Positions 42,029 to 51,309 of a stretch of DNA of 64,000 bases are shown here, in pieces. The stretch's first letter is position 1; every line of letters starts with the position of its first letter. Source of the stretch: Hyphomonadaceae bacterium (GTDB lineage: Bacteria > Pseudomonadota > Alphaproteobacteria > Caulobacterales > Aquidulcibacteraceae); contig JAEUMQ010000001.1 of assembly GCA_016791425.1 (NCBI GenBank), positions 437,138-501,137 of the forward strand, in the 5' to 3' direction. The translations under genes were made by a program, and so were the position numbers. The notes under the pieces are model-generated. The model was not told where the DNA came from. It worked only from the letters and a program-made list of their open reading frames with translations, and did no database searches.

Positions 42029-43456
42029 ATGACCGGATCGGGCGATCTGTCGCGTCGCGCATTGATTGGCGGCGCCGCGTTGGCGGGCGCCGCCGCCTTG
42101 GCCGACGGCCGCTCTGAAGCCGCGACGCCGCCCCGCAAGCCGAACATCGTCTTCATCATGGCCGACGACCTCGGCGCCTTCGACCTCTCCTGCTACGGCC
42201 GCCCGGATTACCGCACGCCGCGCATCGACAGCCTCGCCCGCGACGGCCTCAAGTTCAAATACGGCTACGCCAATTCCAGCTCCTGCGGCCCGACGCGCGT
42301 CGGCCTCATCTCCGGCCGCTACCAGAACCGCATCCTCGTCGGCACTGGCGAGGGCGGCGGCTTCGCCAACGCCGAGATCGGCTATCCCACCGATCTGCCC
42401 TCGCTCCCGAGCACGTTGAAACCGGCGGGCTACGCCACCTGTCTCGTCGGCAAATGGAACCTGGGCTTCCCGCCGAAATTCAGCCCCCTGAAGAGCGGCT
42501 ATGACGAGTTCTTCGGCCTCATGAGCGGCGGCATCGATTACTGGAGCCACGATCTCTCGCTCTTCGGCGGCCCGCGCGTTCCCGATCTCTATGAGGGCGA
42601 AACGCCAGTCGCGCGCGAAGGCTATGCGACTGATCTTTTCACCGACCGCGCCTGCGATTTCATCACCCGCAACGCGGCGCGGCCTTTCCTTCTTTCGCTG
42701 CACTACACTGCGCCGCACTGGCCTTGGCAGACCCGCACCGATCGCGGCCAGCCGCGCGCCAACGACTTCCAATATGATGGCGGCAGCCCCGCGATCTACG
42801 CCCAGATGATGCAGGCGTTGGACGAAGGCGTCGGCCGCGTCCTTGACACGCTCGATCGCCATCGCATCGCACGCGACACGCTCGTCATCTTCACCAGCGA
42901 CAATGGCGGCGAGCGGTATTCGATGATGTGGCCGCTGCGCGGCGGCAAGGGCGATCTCTACGAAGGCGGCGTGCGTGTGCCCCTGCTCGCCAAATGGCCG
43001 CGACGCATCGCGCGCGGCGCCGAGACGAACCAGGTCGCGATGTCGATGGACTGGCTGCCGACCTTTGCGTCGATGGCCGGTGTCGCGACCGCCGCTTCGA
43101 CGCCGCCTGATGGGATCGATCTCTCGCCGCAGCTCTTCGGCGCCGCGCCGCGCGAGCGCATGGTGTTCTGGAAGACCGCCGATGATTGCGCCGCGCTTGC
43201 GTTGCCGTGGAAGTACCTGCTCCAGGGCGGCCGCGAATATCTCTTCAACATCGCCGACGATCCCACTGAACACGCCAATGTGAAGCACAAGCACCCCGAG
43301 GTCTTCGCCCGCCTGAAGGCTGCGACGGCCGAATGGGCGGCCCAGATGCTCCCTTCGCAACCGCGCGGAAATCCCGAAACAAACCGCGCGATGGAGGCGC
43401 TCGATCCTCCCCCGCCGCGCGCGCCGCCGCCGCCGGCGCCGCCCGGCGCCCGTTGA
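42029..43456 (+). CDS. Tat-exported sulfatase
   Basis: A 475-residue type I sulfatase hydrolysing sulfate esters. The N-terminus SRRALIGGAALAGAAALA is a twin-arginine signal. NIVFIMADDLG supplies the metal aspartates. The formylglycine site is Cys86 in CGPTR, the C-x-P-x-R form with Thr for the usual Ser. GKWNLG, HYTAPHWPWQ and FTSDNGGE complete the active site. The C-terminus has a proline-rich tail. A formylglycine-generating enzyme must act before Tat export; none is in this window. Substrate unknown. Confidence 0.9.
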   Translation: MTGSGDLSRRALIGGAALAGAAALADGRSEAATPPRKPNIVFIMADDLGAFDLSCYGRPDYRTPRIDSLARDGLKFKYGYANSSSCGPTRVGLISGRYQNRILVGTGEGGGFANAEIGYPTDLPSLPSTLKPAGYATCLVGKWNLGFPPKFSPLKSGYDEFFGLMSGGIDYWSHDLSLFGGPRVPDLYEGETPVAREGYATDLFTDRACDFITRNAARPFLLSLHYTAPHWPWQTRTDRGQPRANDFQYDGGSPAIYAQMMQALDEGVGRVLDTLDRHRIARDTLVIFTSDNGGERYSMMWPLRGGKGDLYEGGVRVPLLAKWPRRIARGAETNQVAMSMDWLPTFASMAGVATAASTPPDGIDLSPQLFGAAPRERMVFWKTADDCAALALPWKYLLQGGREYLFNIADDPTEHANVKHKHPEVFARLKAATAEWAAQMLPSQPRGNPETNRAMEALDPPPPRAPPPPAPPGAR

Positions 43457-43518
43457 CAAGGCCGAAGCGCGGCTCCTACCTCCCGCGCCTGTCCTGGCCC
43501 CAAAGGCGCTTCAGGGCG

Positions 43519-43605
43519 GCCCCAGTGGCGGAATCGGTAGACGCAGCAGACTCAAAATCTGCCGTCCGCAAGGACGTGCCCGTTCGAGTCGGGCCTGGGG
43601 CACCA
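43519..43605 (+). tRNA. tRNA-Leu (CAA anticodon)
   Basis: An 87-base class II tRNA. The acceptor GCCCCAG pairs with CTGGGGC and is followed by ACCA. The anticodon stem GCAGA/TCTGC encloses the loop CTCAAAA, giving anticodon CAA (reads UUG). The long variable arm CGTCCGCAAGGACG and T-arm GTTCGAGTC are clear. Confidence 0.95.
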
Positions 43606-43735
43606 TCGGTTGCGCCGCTGCGCTGCGGGCAGGGGCCAACGGCCTTGTGACCTCGCGACGCTGCTGATTTGCGACAAACCGCATTGAGCCGTCCCACGAG
43701 ACCGGCTTTTCTCCGGCCAACTTTTCGGAGCTTGC

Positions 43736-46366
43736 ATGCGCCTGATGCCTTTGCGCGCCCTCGCGCCCCTTTTCGCGATTGCCGCAGCCCTGCTCTTCAC
43801 CGGCCCGGCCGCCGCCCAATATCCGACCCAGCGCCAGGAATTTGGCGACGAGGCCATCCCCTCCCGCTACGACATCGCGATCGTCCCCGACATTGAAGCC
43901 GCGACCTTCACCGGAACCGTGCGCATCGCGGTGACGACGCCAGCGCCGCTCCAATCGCTCACGCTCAACGCCGCCGACCTCGCCTTCCAGCGCGTCACGA
44001 TCGACGGCCGCCGCGCGACCGCCGCCTTCGACGAAGCCGCGCAGACCGCCACGCTCTCCACCGGCCGCCCGATCCCCGCCGGCGACCACGTCGTCGAGAT
44101 CGCCTATCGCGGCAAGATCTATGACGAGGCCTACGGGCTCTTCCGGACGTCCTACACCGCCGACGGCGCGCAGAAGCACATGCTCGTCACGCAATTCGAG
44201 CCCGGCGACGCGCGCCGCTTTGCGCCGATGTGGGACCAGCCCAATCGGCGCGCAGTGTTTGCGCTCACCGTCACCTATCCGAGCTCTCTCTCCGCCATCG
44301 GCAACATGCCCGCCGCGGAAACGACGCAGCTGCGCGGCGGCAAGACGCGCGTGCGCTTCGCGGATTCGCCCTCGATGCCGTCCTATCTTCTGTTCCTCGG
44401 CGTCGGCGACATCGAGCGCATCACCCAGAACGTCGATGGCGTCGAGCTTGGCGTCGTCACCCGTCGCGGCGCGACCGAACGCGGCCGTTACGCGCTGCAG
44501 GCCGGCGCCGAATCCCTGCGCTATTTCACCCAGTATTTCGGCATCCCCTATCCGTTGCCGAAGCTCGACATGCTCGCGGTCCCCGGCGCCGGCGGCTTCG
44601 GCGCCATGGAGAACTGGGGCGCGATCCTGTATTTCGAGAACCGCCTGCTGATCGATGACGCGACGTCGAACGAGGGCAACAGGCAAGACGTGTTCGCCAC
44701 CGTCGCGCACGAAGTCGCGCACCAATGGTTCGGCAATCTCGTCACCATGCGCTGGTGGGACGATCTCTGGCTCAACGAGGCGTTCGCCTCCTGGATGGAG
44801 GCCAAGGCGAAGTCCGTGCTGCATCCCGATTGGCAGGGCTGGCTGACCTCCGCCGCCGAGGGCGACCACGCCATGGACATGGATTCGCGCTCCGGCACGC
44901 ACCCGATCGTGCAGCGCGTGGATACGTTGGATCAAGCGAACCTCGCGTTCGACGAGATCACCTATCTCAAGGGCCAGGCGATCATCCGCATGTTCGAGGT
45001 GTTCGCGGGCGAAGAAGGTTTCCGCAACGGCGTGCGCAACTACATCAACTCGCGCCGCTACGGCAGCGCGCAGACGGAGGATCTGTGGCGCGCGATCGAA
45101 GGCGCCTCCAGCGCGCCGGTCGTCACGGTCGCGCGCAGCTTCACCACGCAGATGGGCGTGCCGGTTGTCCGCGTTTCGAGCGCGACCTGCGGCCGGCGCG
45201 ACCGCGTCACCCGCATCACGCTGACGCAGGAGCGCTTCGCCGACGACGAAGCCGCGCGCACGAACGAGCAATGGACCATCCCGATCGCCGCCCAGCCCCT
45301 CGGCGGCGCCGTCGTCCAGGCGTTGATGCAGCCGGGCCAGCCGCTAACGATGGAGCTGCCGGGCCGCTGCATTCCGGTGCGCGTGAATGCCGGGCAAACC
45401 GCCTATATGCGCGTGCTCTACGCCGACGCCGATTTCGATCGCCTCGCGGCGCGCTTCAGGGAATTGCCCGTTGCGGACCAGCTCGGCACGCTGCAGGATT
45501 ATTGGGCCTTCGGCCGCGCCGGCTATGCCCCGCTCAGCGACTATTTCGAGCTTGCGCGCGCCGCACCCGCAGACTCCGATCCAGCCATCGGCCTGCAGAT
45601 CGCCAACGCGCTGGAGGATCTGTGGCTGATGGAGAACGGCCGCCCCGAGCGCGCGCAAGTCGCGAGCTTCGCGCGTTCGATCCTGAAGCCGATGTTTGAC
45701 CGCGTCGGCTGGGACGCGCGCGCCGGCGAAGCGCCGAATGTCGGCCTCGTCCGCGACAAGCTCATCCGCACGCTCGGCCGCCTGGGCGACGAGGGCGTCG
45801 TCGCTGAAGCGCGCCGCCGCATCGAGGCGAACGACCCCGCGCTCCTGCCGGGCGGCATTCGCGAGGCGACGTTGCGCGCTTACGGCTCGCAGGCGCGCGC
45901 GCAGGATTACGAGCGGCTGCTCACGATGGCGCGCGCCGCCACCGACTTCACCGAGCAGCGCCGGCTCTATTTCGCGCTGGCCGAGGCGCAGGACGCCGGC
46001 CTCGCCGACCGCACGCTTGTCTTCGCGCTCGGCGACACGGTTCCCCGCCAGCTGCGTCCCCGCGTTCTCGCAGCCGTGGGCATCTGGCATCCCCGCCGAG
46101 CCTGGGACTTCCTCGTCGCGCATCGCGCCGAGGTCGATGCGTTGCTCGACCCGCTGCAGCGCCAGACCTTTGCCCCGGAAGTGGCCCAGCTGGCCGCCGA
46201 TCCGGCTGTCGCGGCGGGCATTGAGGCCTATGCGCAGAGCTTCCCAGCCGAGAGCCGCCAGGCCGCGGTGACCGCCGCCGCCGCGATCCGCGCCAAGGCG
46301 CGCGTGGTGCAGGAGCGCGCGCCGGCAAGCGCCGCCTGGCTCGCCGCTAACGCCGGCTCGCCCTGA
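43736..46366 (+). CDS. M1 family zinc aminopeptidase, exported
   Basis: An 876-residue gluzincin aminopeptidase with a signal peptide (about 1-28, ending GPAAAQ). The exopeptidase motif GAMENWG and the zinc site HEVAH (His325, Glu326, His329) with Glu348 in NEAF are intact at the proper spacing. A long ERAP1-like helical C-terminal domain follows. It trims N-terminal residues from peptides, here probably in the periplasm or outside. GGAG lies five bases before the ATG. Confidence 0.93.
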   Translation: MRLMPLRALAPLFAIAAALLFTGPAAAQYPTQRQEFGDEAIPSRYDIAIVPDIEAATFTGTVRIAVTTPAPLQSLTLNAADLAFQRVTIDGRRATAAFDEAAQTATLSTGRPIPAGDHVVEIAYRGKIYDEAYGLFRTSYTADGAQKHMLVTQFEPGDARRFAPMWDQPNRRAVFALTVTYPSSLSAIGNMPAAETTQLRGGKTRVRFADSPSMPSYLLFLGVGDIERITQNVDGVELGVVTRRGATERGRYALQAGAESLRYFTQYFGIPYPLPKLDMLAVPGAGGFGAMENWGAILYFENRLLIDDATSNEGNRQDVFATVAHEVAHQWFGNLVTMRWWDDLWLNEAFASWMEAKAKSVLHPDWQGWLTSAAEGDHAMDMDSRSGTHPIVQRVDTLDQANLAFDEITYLKGQAIIRMFEVFAGEEGFRNGVRNYINSRRYGSAQTEDLWRAIEGASSAPVVTVARSFTTQMGVPVVRVSSATCGRRDRVTRITLTQERFADDEAARTNEQWTIPIAAQPLGGAVVQALMQPGQPLTMELPGRCIPVRVNAGQTAYMRVLYADADFDRLAARFRELPVADQLGTLQDYWAFGRAGYAPLSDYFELARAAPADSDPAIGLQIANALEDLWLMENGRPERAQVASFARSILKPMFDRVGWDARAGEAPNVGLVRDKLIRTLGRLGDEGVVAEARRRIEANDPALLPGGIREATLRAYGSQARAQDYERLLTMARAATDFTEQRRLYFALAEAQDAGLADRTLVFALGDTVPRQLRPRVLAAVGIWHPRRAWDFLVAHRAEVDALLDPLQRQTFAPEVAQLAADPAVAAGIEAYAQSFPAESRQAAVTAAAAIRAKARVVQERAPASAAWLAANAGSP

Positions 46367-46388
46367 TCGTAAGACGTCAGAACGAACC

Positions 46389-46416
46389 CCCGTCCTCTCC
46401 ACCCGGGGAGGACGGG
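46389..46416. terminator. Hairpin between aminopeptidase and beta-barrel-like gene
   Basis: A 12-bp stem (one G-T pair) formed by CCCGTCCTCTCC and GGGGAGGACGGG around ACCC lies between the converging genes. No T-run is present, so it is a candidate only. Confidence 0.5.
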
Positions 46417-46440
46417 CGCCTTGTCCTGAAAGACGGCGCC

Positions 46441-47190
46441 TTAGGGCTGCAGCAGCGCCGTCAGCGTCGGGACCGAGACGAGGCTCGCGCCCGCTTCGTC
46501 ACGGAAGGCGAGGTTGCTGTCGAAATTGAACCGCAGGCCGATCTTGGCCGTATCGACGGTAGGAAGCCCGCTGTCGAAGTCGAGCGTGTCGTAGCGCCCG
46601 AACACGCTGACCGAGCTGTCCGGGAAGCGGAATTCCGCGCCGGCGCCCAGGAGCGTGGCGTCGTATTCAAACGCGCCGAGGCTGTAATTGATCACGCCCG
46701 CCGCGACGTCCGCGCGCAGGTTCTTGGTGAAGAAGTAGCGCCCTTCGCCCTGGGCGATGATGGCGTCGAGATCGATCCCGCTCGACTGGGCGTACGCCAG
46801 CGTTCCCGCCAGCGTGAAGCGCCCGAAATAGAGCGCGCTTTCCGCGCCGCCCGCCCACAAGAGGTCTGCGCCGTCTGAATCCATGAAGCCGGCGAAGCCG
46901 CCCAGCATCCATCCGCGCTCGCGCCTGACCCAATGGCCGGTGCCGCCGTAGAAAAAGTCGTTGGCGCCGCTGAGTTCGTCGGAAAACGAGACGAGGCCGT
47001 CGAACTGCATCTGCGAGCGTCCGCGAAGCTCGAGCGCGCCTGCAGCGGCCAGCGTCGTGCTGTTGGTCTCCGCCACGCCGACCGCATCGACTTCGGAATG
47101 CCCCCGCGTGACATCGACATAGCCGGTGGCCGCCCAGGCGGTGCTCGACATGAGCAGGCCGATTGCCCCAACGCCCAGGAAGCGCAGCAT
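46441..47190 (-). CDS. Hypothetical exported beta-barrel-like protein
   Basis: A 249-residue protein with a signal peptide (about 1-20, ending STAWAA). The mature part alternates hydrophobic and polar residues in strands such as WMLGGFAGFMDS, FTLAGTLAYAQ and AKIGLRFNFD, as in small outer-membrane porin-like barrels. I do not recognise the family. GAGG lies six bases before the ATG. The terminal residues are not the usual Phe, so barrel membership is inferred. Confidence 0.65.
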   Translation of the reverse strand: MLRFLGVGAIGLLMSSTAWAATGYVDVTRGHSEVDAVGVAETNSTTLAAAGALELRGRSQMQFDGLVSFSDELSGANDFFYGGTGHWVRRERGWMLGGFAGFMDSDGADLLWAGGAESALYFGRFTLAGTLAYAQSSGIDLDAIIAQGEGRYFFTKNLRADVAAGVINYSLGAFEYDATLLGAGAEFRFPDSSVSVFGRYDTLDFDSGLPTVDTAKIGLRFNFDSNLAFRDEAGASLVSVPTLTALLQP

Positions 47191-47391
47191 GATGAACCTC
47201 GGATTTAGATTTGCCCTGCGCCCTTGTCGCGCAAAGGTATTAGGAAAAACTTAAGCGACTCGCCCAGCGCGCCGCGTTCAGCCCTTGCCCCGCCGCGCGC
47301 CAGGGTGTGACATGGCGTGGAGGACCGAAGGTCCGTCGAAAATCAGAAAGAGCGGCTGACGCAGGCCGTGCGCGCCGCCGAGGAGGAGCGC

Positions 47392-49386
47392 ATGCCCGAA
47401 AGCCGCAAGACCGAGAAAGTCCGCGCCATCGCTGTCATCGGCCCGACGGGGTCAGGCAAGACAGCGCTCGTCCACGCGCTTGCCTCGGCCGCGTCGGGCG
47501 GCGACGGATTGAGCGGCGAGGCCGCCGGCCAGTCGGTCGAGCTCTCGGTGACCGCCATCGACTTCATGGGCGACCGCTACGCCATGATCGACACCCCCGG
47601 CGCGGTCGATTTCGCCTCCGAGATGGATTTTGTCCTGCCCGGCGTCGATCTCGCGATCGTCCTGGCCGACCCCGACCCCGACAAGGCGGGCCTCGTCACG
47701 CCGTTCTGGAAGGAGCTGGAGCGCCTCGGCATTCCGCGCGCGCTCTTCGTCAACAAGATCGACCAGGCGCAAGGCTCGGTGCCGGACCTGCTCGCCGCGC
47801 TGCAGCCGATCAGCGCAACCCCGCTCGTCGCGCGCCAGATCCCGATCTGGAAGGATGATCACGTCGCCGGCTTCGTCGATCTCGCGCTGGAGCGCGCCTT
47901 CATCTACCGCACCGGCAAGCCCTCCGAGCGCATCGACATCCCCGCCGATCTTGCCGAGCGCGAGGCCGAGGCCCGCTTCCACATGCTCGAGCAGCTCGCC
48001 GATTTCGACGACGCGCTCATGGAGCAATTGTTGAGCGACGTGACGCCCTCCCAGGACGCGGTGTTCGCCGATCTCGTGAAGGAGACGCGTGAAGGCCTCA
48101 TCGCGCCGGTCTTCTTCGGCTCTGCCGCGCAGGGCTTCGGCGTCCGCCGGCTCTTGAAGGCGCTCCGCCATGACACGCCCGAACCCGACGCCGCAGCGGC
48201 GCGCCTGGGCGCCAAAGGGCTCTGCGCCTACGCGCTCAAAGTCTCTCACGCCGGCCAGGCCGGCAAGCTGGCGATCGCCCGCATCTTTGGCGGCCCGGTG
48301 ACCGACGCGAGCGAGTTCACGCTGAGCGACGGCGGCAAGGGCCGCCTCAGCGCTCTCTTCTCGCTGAACGGCGCACAAACGAAGAAGGTGGGCGCAGCCG
48401 CCGAAGGCGAGATCGTCGCCATCGGCAAGATCGACCCGGTGAAGACCGGCGATCTCCTCACCACCAACGGCGCCGCGGGCGCGGCCGCGCTGGCGCCCAT
48501 CCCGCGTTTCTCCGTCTATCAGCTCGCCATCGCCACCAAGGACCGGAAGGACGACGTGCGCCTGTCCGGCGCGCTCGCAAAGCTTTGCGATGAGGATGTC
48601 GGCCTGCACGTCGTGCACGATCAGAACTCGCACGAAATCCTGCTGCTCGGCCAAGGCGACGCGCACCTGCGCCTCGTGCTCGATCGCTTGAAGAAGCGCT
48701 TCGGCGTCGAGGTGTCCACCGCGCGCCCGAAAACGCCCTACAACGAAACCATCCGCAAAGGCGCCGCCCAGCGCGGCCGCCATAAGAAGCAGACCGGCGG
48801 CCATGGCCAGTTCGGCGACGCCTCCATCGAGGTCAAGCCGCTCTCGCGCGGCGAGGGCTTCCAGTTCATCGACAAGATCACCGGCGGCGCCATTCCGCGG
48901 CAATGGATTCCCGCCGTCGAGATGGGCGTGCAGGACGCGATGGAGAAAGGTCCCTTGGGCTTCCCCGTCGTCGATGTGCAGGTCACGCTCGTGGACGGGT
49001 CCTTCCACGCCGTGGATTCCTCCGAGCTGGCGTTCCGTCTCGCCGGCCGCGCCGGCATGAGCGAAGCGCTGCCGAATTGCGATCCGGTTCTCCTGGAGCC
49101 GATCGAGAAGCTGACGATCTACACGCCCTCCTCCGGCACGCCGAAGATCAATTCCGCCGTATCGAGCCGCAACGGTCAGATCCTCGGCTTCTCCGGCCGC
49201 GACGGCTGGCCCGGCTGGGACAAGATCGAGGTCTATCTTCCGCAGGCGGAGCGTCATGACTTCATCATCGAGCTCCGTTCCATGACGCAAGGGCTCGCCA
49301 CCTACGAGAGCGCCTTCGACCACATGGTGGAGGTTACTGGCCGCCGCGCCGACGACGTCGCGAAGAAGGCGCACGCCGCCGCATGA
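47392..49386 (+). CDS. Elongation factor G-like GTPase (EF-G paralogue)
   Basis: A 664-residue translational GTPase with EF-G domain order. The P-loop is GPTGSGKT (residues 17-24) rather than the AHxDxGKT of canonical EF-G; DTPGAVDFASEMDFVL (G3) and NKIDQA (G4) are present. Domain IV and V are seen in GAAQRGRHKKQTGGHGQFGD and the C-terminal RxxTQGLATYE. This fits the alphaproteobacterial EF-G-like group, whose role is not settled. The ATG at 47392 has AGGAGG upstream, although the frame stays open to 47317. Its stop overlaps the next start (ATGA). Confidence 0.88.
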   Translation: MPESRKTEKVRAIAVIGPTGSGKTALVHALASAASGGDGLSGEAAGQSVELSVTAIDFMGDRYAMIDTPGAVDFASEMDFVLPGVDLAIVLADPDPDKAGLVTPFWKELERLGIPRALFVNKIDQAQGSVPDLLAALQPISATPLVARQIPIWKDDHVAGFVDLALERAFIYRTGKPSERIDIPADLAEREAEARFHMLEQLADFDDALMEQLLSDVTPSQDAVFADLVKETREGLIAPVFFGSAAQGFGVRRLLKALRHDTPEPDAAAARLGAKGLCAYALKVSHAGQAGKLAIARIFGGPVTDASEFTLSDGGKGRLSALFSLNGAQTKKVGAAAEGEIVAIGKIDPVKTGDLLTTNGAAGAAALAPIPRFSVYQLAIATKDRKDDVRLSGALAKLCDEDVGLHVVHDQNSHEILLLGQGDAHLRLVLDRLKKRFGVEVSTARPKTPYNETIRKGAAQRGRHKKQTGGHGQFGDASIEVKPLSRGEGFQFIDKITGGAIPRQWIPAVEMGVQDAMEKGPLGFPVVDVQVTLVDGSFHAVDSSELAFRLAGRAGMSEALPNCDPVLLEPIEKLTIYTPSSGTPKINSAVSSRNGQILGFSGRDGWPGWDKIEVYLPQAERHDFIIELRSMTQGLATYESAFDHMVEVTGRRADDVAKKAHAAA

Positions 49387-49856
49387 GGTTGGCCGTCCTT
49401 GGCGCGGCGCTGCTCTCTCTGGGAGCGGCGCCGTCGCTGGCTCATGCGCAACGCTACGATCCGGCCCCCGACGATCCGCGCATCGTCGCCGTGCTGGAGC
49501 AGCGGGAGCGCCAGTTCGCTGCGTTCAAGACCGGCGACGTCGCTGCTTTGGAGGCGATCTTCGCACCCGATGTGCTCGTGAACGCGCCCGTCGATCGCGT
49601 CGTCGACCGCGTCGAAGTGCTGGGCCGCGTGCATGCGCGGCAAAGCCGCTTCGAAGGCGAGGACGTCACCCATCTCGAAGTCGCGGCGGTGCGCGGCGAC
49701 CTGGTGGTGCTGATGGGCGAGGAAGTCGTGCAGCCCACCGGCGCAAATCCACACGCCGGCCGCATTGTGCGCCGAAGGTTCACCGACGTCTGGCGGATGA
49801 GCGACGGCGCTTGGCGGCTCATCGCCCGCCAGGCGACCAACGTCTCGGTGAAGTAG
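49383..49856 (+). CDS. Exported NTF2-like (SnoaL/DUF4440) protein
   Basis: A 157-residue protein with a signal peptide (about 1-22, ending SLAHAQ) and an NTF2-like domain: VLEQRERQFAAFKTGDVAALEAIFAPDVLVNAP, then TDVWRMSDGAWRLIARQAT. The fold is a small cone used as an enzyme or binding module; the function is unknown. It overlaps the EF-G-like gene by four bases and precedes the serpin gene by 19 bases, so the three may be cotranscribed. Confidence 0.8.
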   Translation: MRLAVLGAALLSLGAAPSLAHAQRYDPAPDDPRIVAVLEQRERQFAAFKTGDVAALEAIFAPDVLVNAPVDRVVDRVEVLGRVHARQSRFEGEDVTHLEVAAVRGDLVVLMGEEVVQPTGANPHAGRIVRRRFTDVWRMSDGAWRLIARQATNVSVK

Positions 49857-49875
49857 CAGCAGAGAGAGGCAAACC

Positions 49876-51120
49876 ATGCTGAGACGCGCCTTGCTGGCGT
49901 CTGCGGGACTGGCGGCGCTCGCCGCCTGCATGGGCGCGCCGGTTCCGAGCCCGCGTGACGAAGCGCCTCCAGCGGAGCCCGCATCGCCGCCCGCGCCTCC
50001 TTCCCCCGCCGTGACGGACGTTTTCGACGTCGCGCTCTACCGCGCGCTCGCCGCCCAGCCGGGCAACGTGTTCGTTTCGCCGCTCAGCGTCGCCAGCGCC
50101 TTCGCGCTCGTCTATCCCGGCGCGCACGGGCAAACCGAAACTGAGATCGCCGCCGCTCTGGGCTTCGATCCTTCGCCCGCAACACAGGCGACGCGCACGC
50201 GCGCACTCGCACAAGCGCTGGCCTCCAACAATGGCGGCAGCCAATTCACCACCGCCAACGCCGCCTGGGTCGAGCGCACGATGGCGCTGCGCGCCGGCTA
50301 TGCGCGCACGATCCGAGAGGAGGTCGGCGCCACGATAGAAGCCGTCGACTTCATCGCCAATCAACGCGCGGCGCTGCGCCGCATCAACGCCTGGGCCGCA
50401 AACCAGACGCAGGACCGCATCCGCGAGCTCCTGACCAGTGAGGATCCGGATCGCCGCCTCGTGCTCACCAACGCCGTCTACTTCAAGGGCAAGTGGAGCG
50501 ATCCCTTCGCCGCGAGCGCGACGCGCGACGGAGATTTCTTCCCCGCAACCGGCGCTGCGGTCCGCACGCGGCTCATGCGGCAGATCACCCACGCCCGCTA
50601 TTTCGAGGATTCCGGCGTGCAGATCGCCGAGTTCGACTATGTTCGCGGCGCGTTCGCGCTCGCGGTCTTTCTTCCCCGCGCACGCGCCGGCCTCGCCGCC
50701 TTCGAGCGTGATCTCACCGGCGCTCGCCTCGATGCATGGTTGGCGCGCCTGCAAACCGCCGACCAGCCGCGCCTCGACGTCACGCTCCCAAAAGTGCGCC
50801 TGGAGGCGTCCTACGAGCTGGCGCCCACGCTGCAATCGCTCGGCATGCGCGTCGCCTTCACCGACGCCGTGGATTTCTCCGGCGTCACCGACGCGACGGG
50901 CCTCAAGATCAGCGCCGTCGTTCACAAGACCTTCCTCGCCATCGACGAGGACGGCACGGAGGCCGCGGCCGCCACCGCCATCGACATGGTCGCCACCGCC
51001 GCGCCCATCGCGCCCCCGGCGCCGCCGATCGAATTCAAGGCGGATCGTCCGTTCTTCATCGTCCTGCGCCACAAGCCGTCGGGCGCGCGCGTCTTCGTCG
51101 GCCGTATCGCCGCGCCCTAG
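49876..51120 (+). CDS. Serpin family serine-protease inhibitor, lipoprotein
   Basis: A 414-residue serpin with a lipoprotein signal (lipobox LAAC, Cys18) and a Pro/Ala-rich spacer (residues 20-47). Serpin landmarks are NVFVSPLSVASAFALVYPGA, LVLTNAVYFKGKW, and the hinge DEDGTEAAAAT (357-367), which matches the consensus of inhibitory serpins. Counting from the hinge puts the scissile bond near Thr374-Ala375, suggesting elastase- or subtilisin-like targets. The C-terminal PFFIVLRHKPSGARVFVGRI is complete. It is probably anchored at the outer membrane to block foreign or own proteases. GAGAGAGG lies upstream. Confidence 0.92.
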   Translation: MLRRALLASAGLAALAACMGAPVPSPRDEAPPAEPASPPAPPSPAVTDVFDVALYRALAAQPGNVFVSPLSVASAFALVYPGAHGQTETEIAAALGFDPSPATQATRTRALAQALASNNGGSQFTTANAAWVERTMALRAGYARTIREEVGATIEAVDFIANQRAALRRINAWAANQTQDRIRELLTSEDPDRRLVLTNAVYFKGKWSDPFAASATRDGDFFPATGAAVRTRLMRQITHARYFEDSGVQIAEFDYVRGAFALAVFLPRARAGLAAFERDLTGARLDAWLARLQTADQPRLDVTLPKVRLEASYELAPTLQSLGMRVAFTDAVDFSGVTDATGLKISAVVHKTFLAIDEDGTEAAAATAIDMVATAAPIAPPAPPIEFKADRPFFIVLRHKPSGARVFVGRIAAP

Positions 51121-51142
51121 CCGGTCGGGAGTTGAAGCGCTC

Positions 51143-51272
51143 AGATGCCGCTCCCCGGACGCGTCGCGAAGCGGCGCGATCCGGGGCCCAACGCGCCGAG
51201 AAACGCCCGCGGCTTGCAGCCAAGCTGTGCTTTGGGGCCCGGCTCTCGCGCTCACGCCCTCGGCCGGGAAGC
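51143..51272. repeat. Palindromic intergenic element, possible dispersed repeat
   Basis: Two stem-loops lie between the serpin and BrnA genes: CCCCGGA/TCCGGGG (51153-51186, with an inner CGCG pair) and CCCGGC/GCCGGG (51238-51268). The halves CCGGGGCCCAA and TTGGGGCCCGG are also near-complementary. The style resembles alphaproteobacterial intergenic repeat elements. Only one copy was seen here, so dispersal is inferred. Confidence 0.4.
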
Positions 51273-51309
51273 GTGCCGATGGTCAGCGCAGATTGTCGCC
51301 AAGAACGCC

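Noticed and set aside
47452-49374. A 640-codon minus-strand frame opposite the EF-G-like gene
   Set aside because: No motif, and it lies fully within a recognised GTPase gene.
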